Of a stretch of DNA of 6,334 nucleotides, positions 1 through 6,309 are shown in pieces. This DNA comes from Planctomycetaceae bacterium (GTDB taxonomy: Bacteria > Planctomycetota > Planctomycetia > Pirellulales > UBA1268): NCBI GenBank assembly GCA_947464585.1, contig CANHYS010000136.1, forward strand, positions 1-6,334, written 5' to 3'. Within the stretch, counting starts at the first letter, position 1. Every line of letters begins with the position of its first letter. The notes beneath the pieces are model-generated. The model had not been told where the DNA came from, did not search any database, and worked only from the letters and a program-made list of their open reading frames with translations. The translations under genes were made by a program, and so were the position numbers.

Positions 1-438
1 GAAGGCGGCGTTGCGTTCAAGGAGACGGCGGTAGGCGTCGGAGTGAACGCGGATGCGGGCGATGAGTTCGACCTGATCGGGCAACTTGACCAGATAGTCG
101 TTGGCCCCCGCTTCGAGCAGCCGTGCCTTGACCATCGGCTCTTCCTGGGCTGAGAGCATGATCACGGGCACGTCAGCAGTCGCTGGCAGGCCGCGAAACT
201 TCTGCACCATGTCGAGCCCGTCGATGCCGGGCATGACGAGATCCTGCAGGATCACGGTCGGCTGGAAGGCATCAGCCGCCGCCAGCGCCTCGTTCGACTG
301 CTGGCAGAATTCGTAGGCGATGTCCGACTGGCCGGAGAGGAGGCGGCGGACCGCGGCGCCGATCATGGCCTGATCATCGATGAGCAGCACGCGATGCCCG
401 GTCGGGTCGGAAGACGACGGAACGACAGGATCACGCAT
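1..438 (-). CDS. WspR-like response regulator, receiver domain (partial, C-terminus beyond left edge)
   Basis: The first 146 residues of a response regulator, open to the window edge. It starts at an ATG whose complement is at 436-438. A CheY-type receiver domain covers about residues 15-135. The acidic pair is D21-D22, in VLLIDDQAMIG; the phospho-acceptor is D66, in ILQDLVMPGIDG; the switch Ser is S96, in IMLSAQEEP; the conserved Lys is K118, in NDYLVKLPD. The stretches DDQAMIG, PTVILQDLVMPG, EEP-VK and AGANDYLVKLPD, followed by ELIARIR-HS--Y, closely resemble Pseudomonas WspR as I remember it. WspR carries a GGDEF diguanylate cyclase after a short helical linker, so a GGDEF output is expected but lies outside the window. 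Another output domain is possible. No clear Shine-Dalgarno precedes the ATG. The gene lies downstream of tRNA-Gln and a repeat block on the same strand. No Wsp chemoreceptor or kinase gene is visible nearby. Receiver identity is near certain; the WspR subtype is likely. Confidence 0.9.
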   Translation of the reverse strand, partial: MRDPVVPSSSDPTGHRVLLIDDQAMIGAAVRRLLSGQSDIAYEFCQQSNEALAAADAFQPTVILQDLVMPGIDGLDMVQKFRGLPATADVPVIMLSAQEEPMVKARLLEAGANDYLVKLPDQVELIARIRVHSDAYRRLLERNAAF

Positions 439-470
439 GCTTTTGGATCGATATGGTCGCGGAGTGAAGA

Positions 471-642
471 TCAGCCCGCCCACCGGCAGCGTCTGCAAGG
501 CCAGCCCACCGGCAGCGCTTGCACAGCAAGCCCCCCGGCGCGTGAGGCAAGCCCACCGGCGCCGCAAGGCCAGCCCATCGGCACCGCCTGCAAGGCCAGC
601 CCATCGGCACCGCCTGCAAGGCCAGCCCCCCGGCGCGTGAGG
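471..642. repeat. Block of seven degenerate ~26-bp direct repeats
   Basis: Seven copies share the core GCCCNYCGGC, where N is A or C, at 478, 504, 530, 551, 573, 599 and 625. The spacings are 26, 26, 21, 22, 26 and 26 bp. Units at 566-591 and 592-617 are identical (26 bp, beginning AAGGCCAGCCCATCGGC). Unit 497-522 is a close variant. Units 3 and 7 share an identical 18-bp stretch (530-547 and 625-642) ending GCGTGAGG, and so form a second subtype. All copies have the same orientation and there are no spacers. Short open frames run through the block on both strands, but a 26-bp period is not a multiple of three and the peptides are low-complexity. The block fills most of the gap between tRNA-Gln and the response regulator, so it may lie in that gene's leader. 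Its function is unknown. Confidence 0.88.
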
Positions 643-650
643 GATAAAAA

Positions 651-721
651 CTGGGGAACTAGGATTCGAACCTAGACTAACTGGTTCAGAGCCAGTCGTG
701 CTACCGTTACACCATTCCCCA
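651..721 (-). tRNA. trnQ: tRNA-Gln, anticodon CUG
   Basis: A complete 71-nt cloverleaf reads on the minus strand from 721 to 651. The acceptor stem TGGGGAA pairs with TTCCCCA over 7 bp, including the U1-A72 pair typical of bacterial tRNA-Gln. The D-arm is GTG/CAC with the GG pair in its loop. The anticodon stem ACTGG/CCAGT encloses the loop CTCTGAA. That gives anticodon CTG (plus-strand 687-689), which reads the Gln codon CAG, with U33 and A37 in place. A 4-nt variable loop follows, then T-stem CTAGG/CCTAG with loop TTCGAAT. The discriminator base is G. CCA is not encoded: the 3' end runs straight into TTTTTATCC, so CCA must be added by the nucleotidyltransferase. It is codirectional with the response regulator. 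Confidence 0.96.
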
Positions 722-763
722 TCGGAGGGGTCCCTGCCGGCCGGGCTCGCTCGCCCAACAACA

Positions 764-780
764 CGGATCGAGACGATCCG
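764..780. promoter_or_regulatory. Perfect inverted repeat between divergent tRNA-Gln and phosphatase gene
   Basis: CGGATCG (764-770) and CGATCCG (774-780) form a perfect 7-bp inverted repeat around the triplet AGA. It lies about 43 bp upstream of the tRNA 5' end and 84 bp upstream of the phosphatase start. This 142-bp spacer should hold the promoters of both genes. No T-run follows on either strand, so a terminator is unlikely. An operator or a chance palindrome is possible. I see no convincing -35/-10 pair in the spacer. Confidence 0.35.
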
Positions 781-863
781 GGTATGCTGTCCGCCAGCCA
801 ACAGCGAAAAGATTACTCGGCAGACTTGGGGCTGGCAATTCCGAGTGCCGCTTTCCGCGGGCT

Positions 864-2654
864 GTGCACCAGAGCGAGCAGGCCGTGGCGTTTCTCGAAC
901 TGAAATCCGGACCCCGTAGCGGCGAACGCGTTTCCCTCAGCGCTGGCAGGGTCGTCATTGGCCGCCATCCGGCCTGCGACATCGTGATCGACGCCTCGGC
1001 AGTGAGTCGCCAGCACGCGGCCGTCACGATCCACGACGGACACGCCACCATCGAGGACCTCCGCAGTCGCAACGGCACCCTGTACAACGGCAGGGTGCTC
1101 GCCGCGCCACACCAGCTCGCGGATGGCGACCAGATCCAGATCTGCGAACAGTTGCTCGTGTTTGTCTCCGGCGACCGCCCGTCGAGGATTCAAACGTCGG
1201 CGGAATCGAGTTCGATTTTCGGGTCGCAAACCTCGCTCTTCGACGAGGTCGTCGAGGAGGGTGACCACGATTCCATCATCGTGTCGCAGCTGGCCATCGG
1301 CGAGCCAGCGGTCGATGTGGCGATCGGTGAGCACGCAGAGGCCAAGCTGCGGGCCGTGATCGGGCTCAATCGTGCCATCGGCGCGTCGCTGTCCCTCGAC
1401 GAAGTGTTGCCACGGCTGCTTGACGGGTTGTTCGATGTGTTCCCTCAAGCCGAACGGGGCTTCGTGCTCCTGAGAGATCCTTCCTCGCGACGGCTGCTGT
1501 TGCGGGCCCGGAAGACCCGAGGTCAGGTTCAGGCCGGTCCGCTCCGCCTCAGCCTCTCGCTGATCGACCGGGTTGTGCAGTCGCGGCAGGCGATCCTCTC
1601 GGCCGACGCGGCCACCGACAGCCGCTTCAATGCAAGCGAGAGCATCGTCGACTGTCGGATCCGCTCCGTGATGTGCGTGCCGTTTTTGGGTGTCGACGGC
1701 CATGTGCTCGGTGTGATCCATGTCGATTCACGCGACGTTCTCAACGGCTTCGATCAGGCCGACCTTCAGGTGCTCGCAGGCATCGCCGGTCAGGCGGCGC
1801 AGGCGGTTGAGCAGGCCGTCGCCCATGACCGCCGTGTTCAGCAGGAACAGATCAAACGCGATCTGGAACTGGCCCACCGCGTGCAGCAGGGATTGCTGCC
1901 GACAAAGCCGCCGGAGATCGAAGGCTACGAGGTGTTCGACTACTACGAACCGGCGCAGCACGTGGGTGGAGACTTTTTCGCCTACGTACCGCTGTCGGAG
2001 GGGCGACTCGCGTTCGTGCTGGCCGATGTCTCCGGGAAGGGTGTATCTGCGGCCCTCGTGATGGCGGCGCTCTCGGCCGACGTGCGGTACTGTCTCGCAA
2101 GCGAACGCGACCTTGCCAAGGCCGTGTCGTTGATCAATGAAAGTTTCCTGCGCGGAGGCTGGGACGATCGGTTCGCGAGCATGGTGGTCGCCGTGCTCGA
2201 TCCGCGGTCGCACCATGTCACCCTGGTGAGCGCGGGCCATTTGCCGGTCTTCCTCCGCGAGGCGTCGGGACGAGTCCAGACGGTCGGCACCGACCTGGGC
2301 TGCCTGCCTCTCGGCCTCGATGCCACCCGCGGGTATCGGGCGTGTGAACTGGATCTCGCTGCAGGCAGCACGCTCGTTTTCTACACTGATGGGATCAGCG
2401 AGGCCATGGATCACGAACAGCGGCTCTACGGTCTGGAGCGGATGGAGAAGGTGCTGACGCAAAAGGGCGGCGGGGCCGGCGAATTGGGCCGTCGGCTGCT
2501 TGCAGACGTGGAGCGACACTCGGCCGGTCAGATCCGCAGTGACGACATGTGCCTGGTATGCGTCGGTCGGCTGGCCGCCGCCCGGGCACCGGCAGAGTCT
2601 GCCCAGAGTCCGAGAGCCGCCCGGGGCGGGGCTTCCGTGAAGCCCAAGGCCTGA
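864..2654 (+). CDS. FHA-GAF-SpoIIE/PP2C serine phosphatase (RsbU-like)
   Basis: A 596-residue cytoplasmic signalling protein with three domains. The FHA domain (about 8-100) binds phosphothreonine peptides and has GRH (33-35), SRQH (48-51) and RNGT (69-72). The GAF-type sensor domain (about 165-318) has no ligand that can be read from sequence. A helical linker (about 325-346, ending HRVQQGLLP) resembles the regulatory linker of RsbU/SpoIIE phosphatases. The catalytic PP2C-like SpoIIE domain (about 347-570) has the metal-site acidic residues D370 in VGGDFF, D388 in LADVSGKG, D509 in FYTDGISEA and D560-D561 in SDDM. Such enzymes dephosphorylate serine, classically on anti-sigma-factor antagonists. 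No STAS antagonist or anti-sigma kinase is in the window, so the substrate is unknown. There is no transmembrane segment. The start is GTG without a Shine-Dalgarno; GTG at 885 (residue 8) is an equally plausible start just before the first FHA strand. The tail after about 570 is Ala/Arg-rich and probably disordered. Confidence 0.95.
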   Translation: MHQSEQAVAFLELKSGPRSGERVSLSAGRVVIGRHPACDIVIDASAVSRQHAAVTIHDGHATIEDLRSRNGTLYNGRVLAAPHQLADGDQIQICEQLLVFVSGDRPSRIQTSAESSSIFGSQTSLFDEVVEEGDHDSIIVSQLAIGEPAVDVAIGEHAEAKLRAVIGLNRAIGASLSLDEVLPRLLDGLFDVFPQAERGFVLLRDPSSRRLLLRARKTRGQVQAGPLRLSLSLIDRVVQSRQAILSADAATDSRFNASESIVDCRIRSVMCVPFLGVDGHVLGVIHVDSRDVLNGFDQADLQVLAGIAGQAAQAVEQAVAHDRRVQQEQIKRDLELAHRVQQGLLPTKPPEIEGYEVFDYYEPAQHVGGDFFAYVPLSEGRLAFVLADVSGKGVSAALVMAALSADVRYCLASERDLAKAVSLINESFLRGGWDDRFASMVVAVLDPRSHHVTLVSAGHLPVFLREASGRVQTVGTDLGCLPLGLDATRGYRACELDLAAGSTLVFYTDGISEAMDHEQRLYGLERMEKVLTQKGGGAGELGRRLLADVERHSAGQIRSDDMCLVCVGRLAAARAPAESAQSPRAARGGASVKPKA

Positions 2655-2742
2655 GCATCCGATACCACTGGCATACGCGGTGCGGCCCGAACGGCCATGC
2701 TGCCGCGGTGACGTTTCGAGTATTGGCGAATCCGGGGGAGCG

Positions 2743-2748
2743 AGGGAG
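2743..2748 (+). promoter_or_regulatory. Shine-Dalgarno site of the 91-residue gene
   Basis: AGGGAG ends 8 nt before the ATG at 2757, and a second purine run, GGGGGAG, lies at 2734-2740. The phosphatase, kinase and uvrB frames leave this site free. It is the main support for reading the short downstream frame as a gene. Confidence 0.6.
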
Positions 2749-2756
2749 AACCGACC

Positions 2757-3032
2757 ATGAGCTTTTTTCAATGGCTGCGGGAAGGTGTGCGGCAGGCGGT
2801 TGTGCTGGGACTGGCCGACGCGGTAGAGGATGTCGGCACGCGGAATCAGGGGGACGACCTCGGTCCGGCGTTGGCCCAGTCGCTCCGCGAACGGCTCACC
2901 ATCCACCGGGATGCCCCGCAGGAACCGACGGTGCTTGAATCGAAGGCATCGCCGATCGCTGCCACGTCGGGCCGCCGCCGTCTTGGCCGTTCGCTCGACC
3001 ATGCACGCGACGGGCTCCGCAAGGCTGCCTGA
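2757..3032 (+). CDS. Small protein of unknown function, 91 residues
   Basis: I do not recognise a family. The frame begins ATG, is preceded at 8 nt by AGGGAG, and ends 59 bp before the convergent kinase gene. The N-terminal third is the most protein-like part: MSFFQWLREGVRQAVVLGLA, then DAVEDVG, a likely amphipathic helix with aromatic residues at the front. It is too polar for a transmembrane anchor. The middle holds the Arg-rich LRERLTIHRD, and the C-terminus (about 71-91) is basic, with GRRRLGRSLDHARDGLRKAA, which suggests nucleic-acid or acidic-partner contact without proving it. There is no Cys and no catalytic motif that I can see. It follows the phosphatase gene by 102 bp on the same strand, so it may be co-transcribed or have its own promoter. 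The good ribosome binding site and the unoccupied position argue that it is real. Confidence 0.65.
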   Translation: MSFFQWLREGVRQAVVLGLADAVEDVGTRNQGDDLGPALAQSLRERLTIHRDAPQEPTVLESKASPIAATSGRRRLGRSLDHARDGLRKAA

Positions 3033-3068
3033 GCGGCGTCGCGTCGTGAACTCGACGCTCGCGGCCGG

Positions 3069-3080
3069 CTGCCGCGGCAG
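3069..3080. terminator. GC-rich palindrome in the convergent gap (possible terminator)
   Basis: CTGCCGCGGCAG is a perfect 12-bp palindrome in the 59-bp gap between the small gene (ends 3032) and the kinase (stop codon at 3092-3094). It is flanked by two copies of CGCGGCCGG. GCCGCG and CGCGGC on the minus strand could also form an alternative hairpin. No T-run follows on either side, so this is not a canonical intrinsic terminator. The convergent position is the only reason to suspect one. Confidence 0.25.
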
Positions 3081-3091
3081 TTCGCGGCCGG

Positions 3092-4207
3092 TCAGCCCAA
3101 CGCGGGGAGTGGGGCCTTGGGTTCGATCGGCAGCGTGACGGTGACCGTCGTCCCGCTGCCGGGGCTACTCGCGATAAGCGGCTCGCCACCCAGCAGCCAG
3201 GCCCGTTGGCGGATGCCCTCGATGCCGAAGCGGTCGTCGGCGATCCTGAGGGAATCGAAGCCGATGCCGTCGTCCTGCACGACGATCCGAACGGCGTTGT
3301 CACCATGCTGTTCGAGTCGCACGCTCGCGTTTCCGGCGCGGGCGTGCTGGCGGATGTTCGACAACGATTCCTGCACGATGCGGAAGATCGTTGTTTCCAC
3401 ATCGGGAGGCAGTCGCCGGGCCGGCAACTGGTGGGTGAATTCGACCCGTGCAACTTCGGTTCGGGCATCGGCCACCAGCGTTTCGACGGCGTCGATGATC
3501 CCCAACTCGTCGAGTGCCGGCGGACGGAGGCCGCTGATCAGCCGCCGCGCCTCGTCTGCCGCCGCCCGCAGGAGACGCAAACCTTCGCCAAGCTCACGGT
3601 TTTTGGACGAGCCACCCAGGCCATGTTCGCAGGCCTCCAGTTGCATCATCGCCCCGGCGAGATATTGGGCGAGTCCGTCGTGAATCTCGTAGGAGACGAG
3701 CTGCCGCTCGCGTTCCTGGATCGTGAGCAGCCGCCGCAGGAGGTTTCGCTCGTGCTGCAGCGACTTCTCCGAGGTCTTGAGCGGGAGGATGTTTTCGCAG
3801 CACACGAGAATGGCCGCCGTGCGACCATCGACGAGCACCGGTCCCAGCCGCAGCGAGAAATAATTGAGGCCGCCATCCAGCCGTCGCACGGATGTCTCGA
3901 CGATCTGCTCACTCCCCGTTGCAAACACCTCTTCGATCACCCGATACAGGTGCTCGGTCGACTCCGGCATGGTGAAGTCGAGCATGCTGCGGCCGATCAC
4001 CTGCTCGGGCGACCAGCCGTCATCGACGCGGTTGCAGAAGCGGATCGCGCCGGTTCGATCGACGACGGCGATGTAGTTGCTCGAGATGCGGCAGACCGCC
4101 TGCCAGAGCGCGGCGGTGTCGATCCGGGAGACATCCGCGGTGTCGACACCCTGTGCAGGGGCCAGCGCCGCTGGCTGCTCGGCTATGTGTCGCTTGCCCT
4201 GTGGCAT
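3092..4207 (-). CDS. PAS-domain sensor histidine kinase, HisKA_3 (NarL/LiaS) class
   Basis: A 371-residue soluble histidine kinase. After a short N-terminal segment, a PAS sensor domain spans about 34-140 (SNYIAVVDRTGAIRFCNR, then VIGRSMLDF). A coiled-coil stretch (about 145-170) leads into the HisKA_3 dimerisation helices, where the phospho-accepting residue is H176 in YEIHDGLAQ. The HATPase_c domain (about 270-362) has the N-box N284 in QESLSNIRQHA, the G1 box DDGIGFD (312-318), FGIEGI (327-332) and GSGTTVTV (350-357). No transmembrane segment is seen, so it should sense a cytoplasmic or small diffusible signal; the ligand is unknown. Kinases of this class usually phosphorylate receiver-LuxR-type regulators, and none is in the window. 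The same frame stays open far upstream inside uvrB, but the ATG at 4207 has an AGGGGGA site 7 nt upstream and begins after the uvrB stop, so this start is preferred. Confidence 0.94.
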   Translation of the reverse strand: MPQGKRHIAEQPAALAPAQGVDTADVSRIDTAALWQAVCRISSNYIAVVDRTGAIRFCNRVDDGWSPEQVIGRSMLDFTMPESTEHLYRVIEEVFATGSEQIVETSVRRLDGGLNYFSLRLGPVLVDGRTAAILVCCENILPLKTSEKSLQHERNLLRRLLTIQERERQLVSYEIHDGLAQYLAGAMMQLEACEHGLGGSSKNRELGEGLRLLRAAADEARRLISGLRPPALDELGIIDAVETLVADARTEVARVEFTHQLPARRLPPDVETTIFRIVQESLSNIRQHARAGNASVRLEQHGDNAVRIVVQDDGIGFDSLRIADDRFGIEGIRQRAWLLGGEPLIASSPGSGTTVTVTLPIEPKAPLPALG

Positions 4208-4214
4208 CGGATGG

Positions 4215-4221
4215 TCCCCCT
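4215..4221 (-). promoter_or_regulatory. Shine-Dalgarno site of the histidine kinase
   Basis: On the minus strand AGGGGGA ends 7 nt before the ATG at 4207. It lies entirely in the 20-nt gap between the uvrB stop codon (4228-4230) and the kinase start. It fixes the kinase start despite the much longer open frame upstream, and fits translation from a shared uvrB-kinase message. Confidence 0.75.
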
Positions 4222-4227
4222 GCAATG

Positions 4228-6309
4228 TCAGCGTTTCGGCCGCGGAATCCGCCCATTGAACGAACCACCGGCAGAACCGCCCTTCGCTCCCCTGCCCCGG
4301 CCACGTGGCCCACCGCGGCCGGGCTTGGTTTTTCCGTCGCGCAGGGCGGCGATCTGATCGCGGAGCCGTGCGGCCCGTTCGAAATCGAGTTCGGCCGCCG
4401 CCTGCATCATCGCAGCCTCGAGTTCCTCGAGCAACTCGGCAGCGTGGCGCTGGGATTCCTCCCCCTGCCCCACCGCCTCGAACGCGACCGCCCGCGAGGC
4501 GGCCTCGGCTTCGATGCCAGCGCGGATTTCCTTGCGGATGGTGGTGGGGGTGATGCCATGGGCCGTGTTGTAGGCTTCCTGGAGGGCGCGGCGGCGGACG
4601 GTCTCGTCGACCGCCTGCCGCATCGACTCGGTGACCGTGTCGGCGTAGAGGATCACTCTGGCGTCGACGTTGCGCGCCGACCGGCCGATGGTCTGCATCA
4701 GCGACGTCTCGCTTCGCAGAAAGCCCTCCTTGTCGGCGTCGAGAATGGCGACGAGCGCCACCTCCGGCAGGTCGAGCCCCTCGCGGAGCAGGTTCACGCC
4801 CACCAGCACGTCGAACGCCCCCTCCCGCAGTGATTGCAGCAGTTCCACCCGCTCGAAGGCGTCGAGTTCGCTGTGGAGCCAGCGGCAGCGGACCTTCCGC
4901 TCCTGGAAGTAGGCCGACAGGTCTTCGGCAAGCTTCTTGGTCAGTGCCGTGACGAGAACACGGTTCCCTGCCGCCACCGTCTTTTCGATCTCCCCATGAA
5001 GATGCGTCACCTGCTGCTTGGCCGTCACGATTTCGATCAACGGATCGAGCAGGCCGGTGGGCCGGATCACCTGTTCCACCACTTCGCCGCCGGTGCGATC
5101 GAGTTCCCACGTTCCAGGCGTGGCCGAGACATAGACGGTCTGGTCGAGCTTTTTTTCCCACTCATCGAACATCAGCGGACGGTTGTCGAGGGCGCAGGGC
5201 AGCCGAAATCCGTGCTCGACGAGCGTCAGCTTCCGGCTGCGATCACCCGCGTACATGCCGCGGACCTGTGGCACGGTGACATGGGATTCATCGACGAAGA
5301 AAAGAAACTCCTTCGGGAAGTAATTGAACAGCGTTTCGGGCGTGCTGCCGGGGGCCCGACCGCTCAGCGGCCGCGAGTAGTTTTCGATGCCGGGACAGAA
5401 TCCCGCCTCCATCATCATCTCGATGTCGAACCGCGTTCGCGCCGAGAGCCGCTGTGCCTCGAGCAGTTTTCCCTGCGACTTCAGCTCCTCGAGTCTCGCC
5501 TCCAACTCCCGTTTGATCTCTCCGACCGCCGCGCGAATCCGGTCCTCCGGCATCACGAAGTGCCGGGCCGGATAGAAGTACGTTTCATCTTTCTTCGCGG
5601 CCACCTCGCCGCTGGTGGGATGCGTGATTGCGATCGATTCCACGCAGTCGCCCCAGAATTCGACGCGAGTGGCCAGTTCGTCGTACGGGGGCCAGATGTC
5701 GATCGTGTCGCCCCGCACGCGGAATTTCCCGCGTTCGAACGCGACGTCGTTTCGCTCGTATTGGATCGAAATGAGCTTCTCGAGCAGGCTGTCTCGCGTC
5801 AGCGTCATGCCGCTGGCCAGCCGGACGACCATCGCCCGGTAATCGTCGGGCGAGCCGAGGCCGTAGATGCACGACACGCTGGCCACCACGATCACGTCCC
5901 TGCGGCTCACCAGCGCGCTCGTCGCCGCCAGTCGGAGGCGGTCGATCTCCTTGTTGATCGCGGCATCCTTCTCGATGAAGATGTCGCGTTGCGGAATGTA
6001 GGCCTCGGGCTGGTAGTAGTCGTAGTAGCTGACGAAGTAGTGGACGGCGTTGTGCGGGAAGAAGTCGCGAAACTCGGAGTAGAGCTGGGCAGCCAGTGTC
6101 TTGTTGTGGGAGAGCACGAGCGTCGGCCGGCCGACCTGCGCGATCACGTTGGCCATCGTGAACGTCTTGCCGGAGCCGGTCACACCCATCAACACCTGCG
6201 ATTTCCGCCCCTCCTCGATGCCGCGGACGAGCGAGTCGATGGCAGCCGGCTGGTCGCCTGCCGGCTGGTAGGGGGCGACGAGTTCGAACACGCCGGGAGT
6301 GAGTGTCAT
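4228..6309 (-). CDS. uvrB: UvrB, excinuclease ABC subunit B
   Basis: The DNA-damage verification helicase-like subunit of nucleotide excision repair. UvrA loads it on damaged DNA, and it then recruits UvrC for dual incision. The 693-residue protein is complete (E. coli UvrB is 673). It opens with FELVAPYQPAGDQPAAI, a family hallmark. Walker A is GVTGSGKTF (42-50). The beta-hairpin that clamps the DNA strand is YFVSYYDYYQPEAYIPQRD (91-109). Next come IEKDAAIN (112-119), the DESH box (340-343), YVSATPG (393-399), VGVNLLREGLDLPE (503-516) and the motif VI region QTIGRSARN (539-547), with Ser where many homologues have Ala. A C-terminal UVR domain for UvrC/UvrA contact lies at about 623-657 (ELDFERAARLRDQI). 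Residues 660-693 form a basic Gly/Arg-rich tail, longer than usual. The ATG has only a weak purine stretch upstream. The 25 nt to the right edge show no gene or clear promoter. The kinase follows after 20 nt. Confidence 0.98.
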   Translation of the reverse strand: MTLTPGVFELVAPYQPAGDQPAAIDSLVRGIEEGRKSQVLMGVTGSGKTFTMANVIAQVGRPTLVLSHNKTLAAQLYSEFRDFFPHNAVHYFVSYYDYYQPEAYIPQRDIFIEKDAAINKEIDRLRLAATSALVSRRDVIVVASVSCIYGLGSPDDYRAMVVRLASGMTLTRDSLLEKLISIQYERNDVAFERGKFRVRGDTIDIWPPYDELATRVEFWGDCVESIAITHPTSGEVAAKKDETYFYPARHFVMPEDRIRAAVGEIKRELEARLEELKSQGKLLEAQRLSARTRFDIEMMMEAGFCPGIENYSRPLSGRAPGSTPETLFNYFPKEFLFFVDESHVTVPQVRGMYAGDRSRKLTLVEHGFRLPCALDNRPLMFDEWEKKLDQTVYVSATPGTWELDRTGGEVVEQVIRPTGLLDPLIEIVTAKQQVTHLHGEIEKTVAAGNRVLVTALTKKLAEDLSAYFQERKVRCRWLHSELDAFERVELLQSLREGAFDVLVGVNLLREGLDLPEVALVAILDADKEGFLRSETSLMQTIGRSARNVDARVILYADTVTESMRQAVDETVRRRALQEAYNTAHGITPTTIRKEIRAGIEAEAASRAVAFEAVGQGEESQRHAAELLEELEAAMMQAAAELDFERAARLRDQIAALRDGKTKPGRGGPRGRGRGAKGGSAGGSFNGRIPRPKR

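Noticed and set aside
471..642. CRISPR-like array
   Set aside because: The copies are directly adjacent, with no unique spacers, are degenerate, and no cas gene is present.
646..650. T-run after tRNA-Gln as an intrinsic terminator
   Set aside because: Only five T residues occur on the minus strand and no separate hairpin precedes them apart from the tRNA itself, so it is not supportable as a terminator.
380..675. Short open frames on both strands through the repeat block
   Set aside because: They read low-complexity repeat peptides. The 26-bp period shifts the frame at each copy, one frame overlaps the response regulator start, and another runs into the tRNA.
813..1721. 302-residue minus-strand frame opposite the phosphatase
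   Set aside because: It is antisense to conserved FHA and GAF coding sequence, shows no recognisable motif, and is a common effect of high GC.
1728..3002. 424-residue minus-strand frame opposite the phosphatase and small gene
   Set aside because: It spans two plus-strand genes and the gap between them in antisense, has no domain, and is rich in His and Arg as expected of a shadow frame.
3206..4357. 383-residue plus-strand frame opposite the kinase
   Set aside because: It is antisense to the PAS, HisKA_3 and HATPase coding sequence and continues into the uvrB end. No motif or ribosome binding site was seen.
4208..5161. Extension of the kinase by 318 residues into uvrB
   Set aside because: This part is an out-of-frame reading of conserved uvrB sequence with Gly/Arg-rich nonsense. 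The ATG at 4207 has a proper ribosome binding site and starts the recognisable protein.
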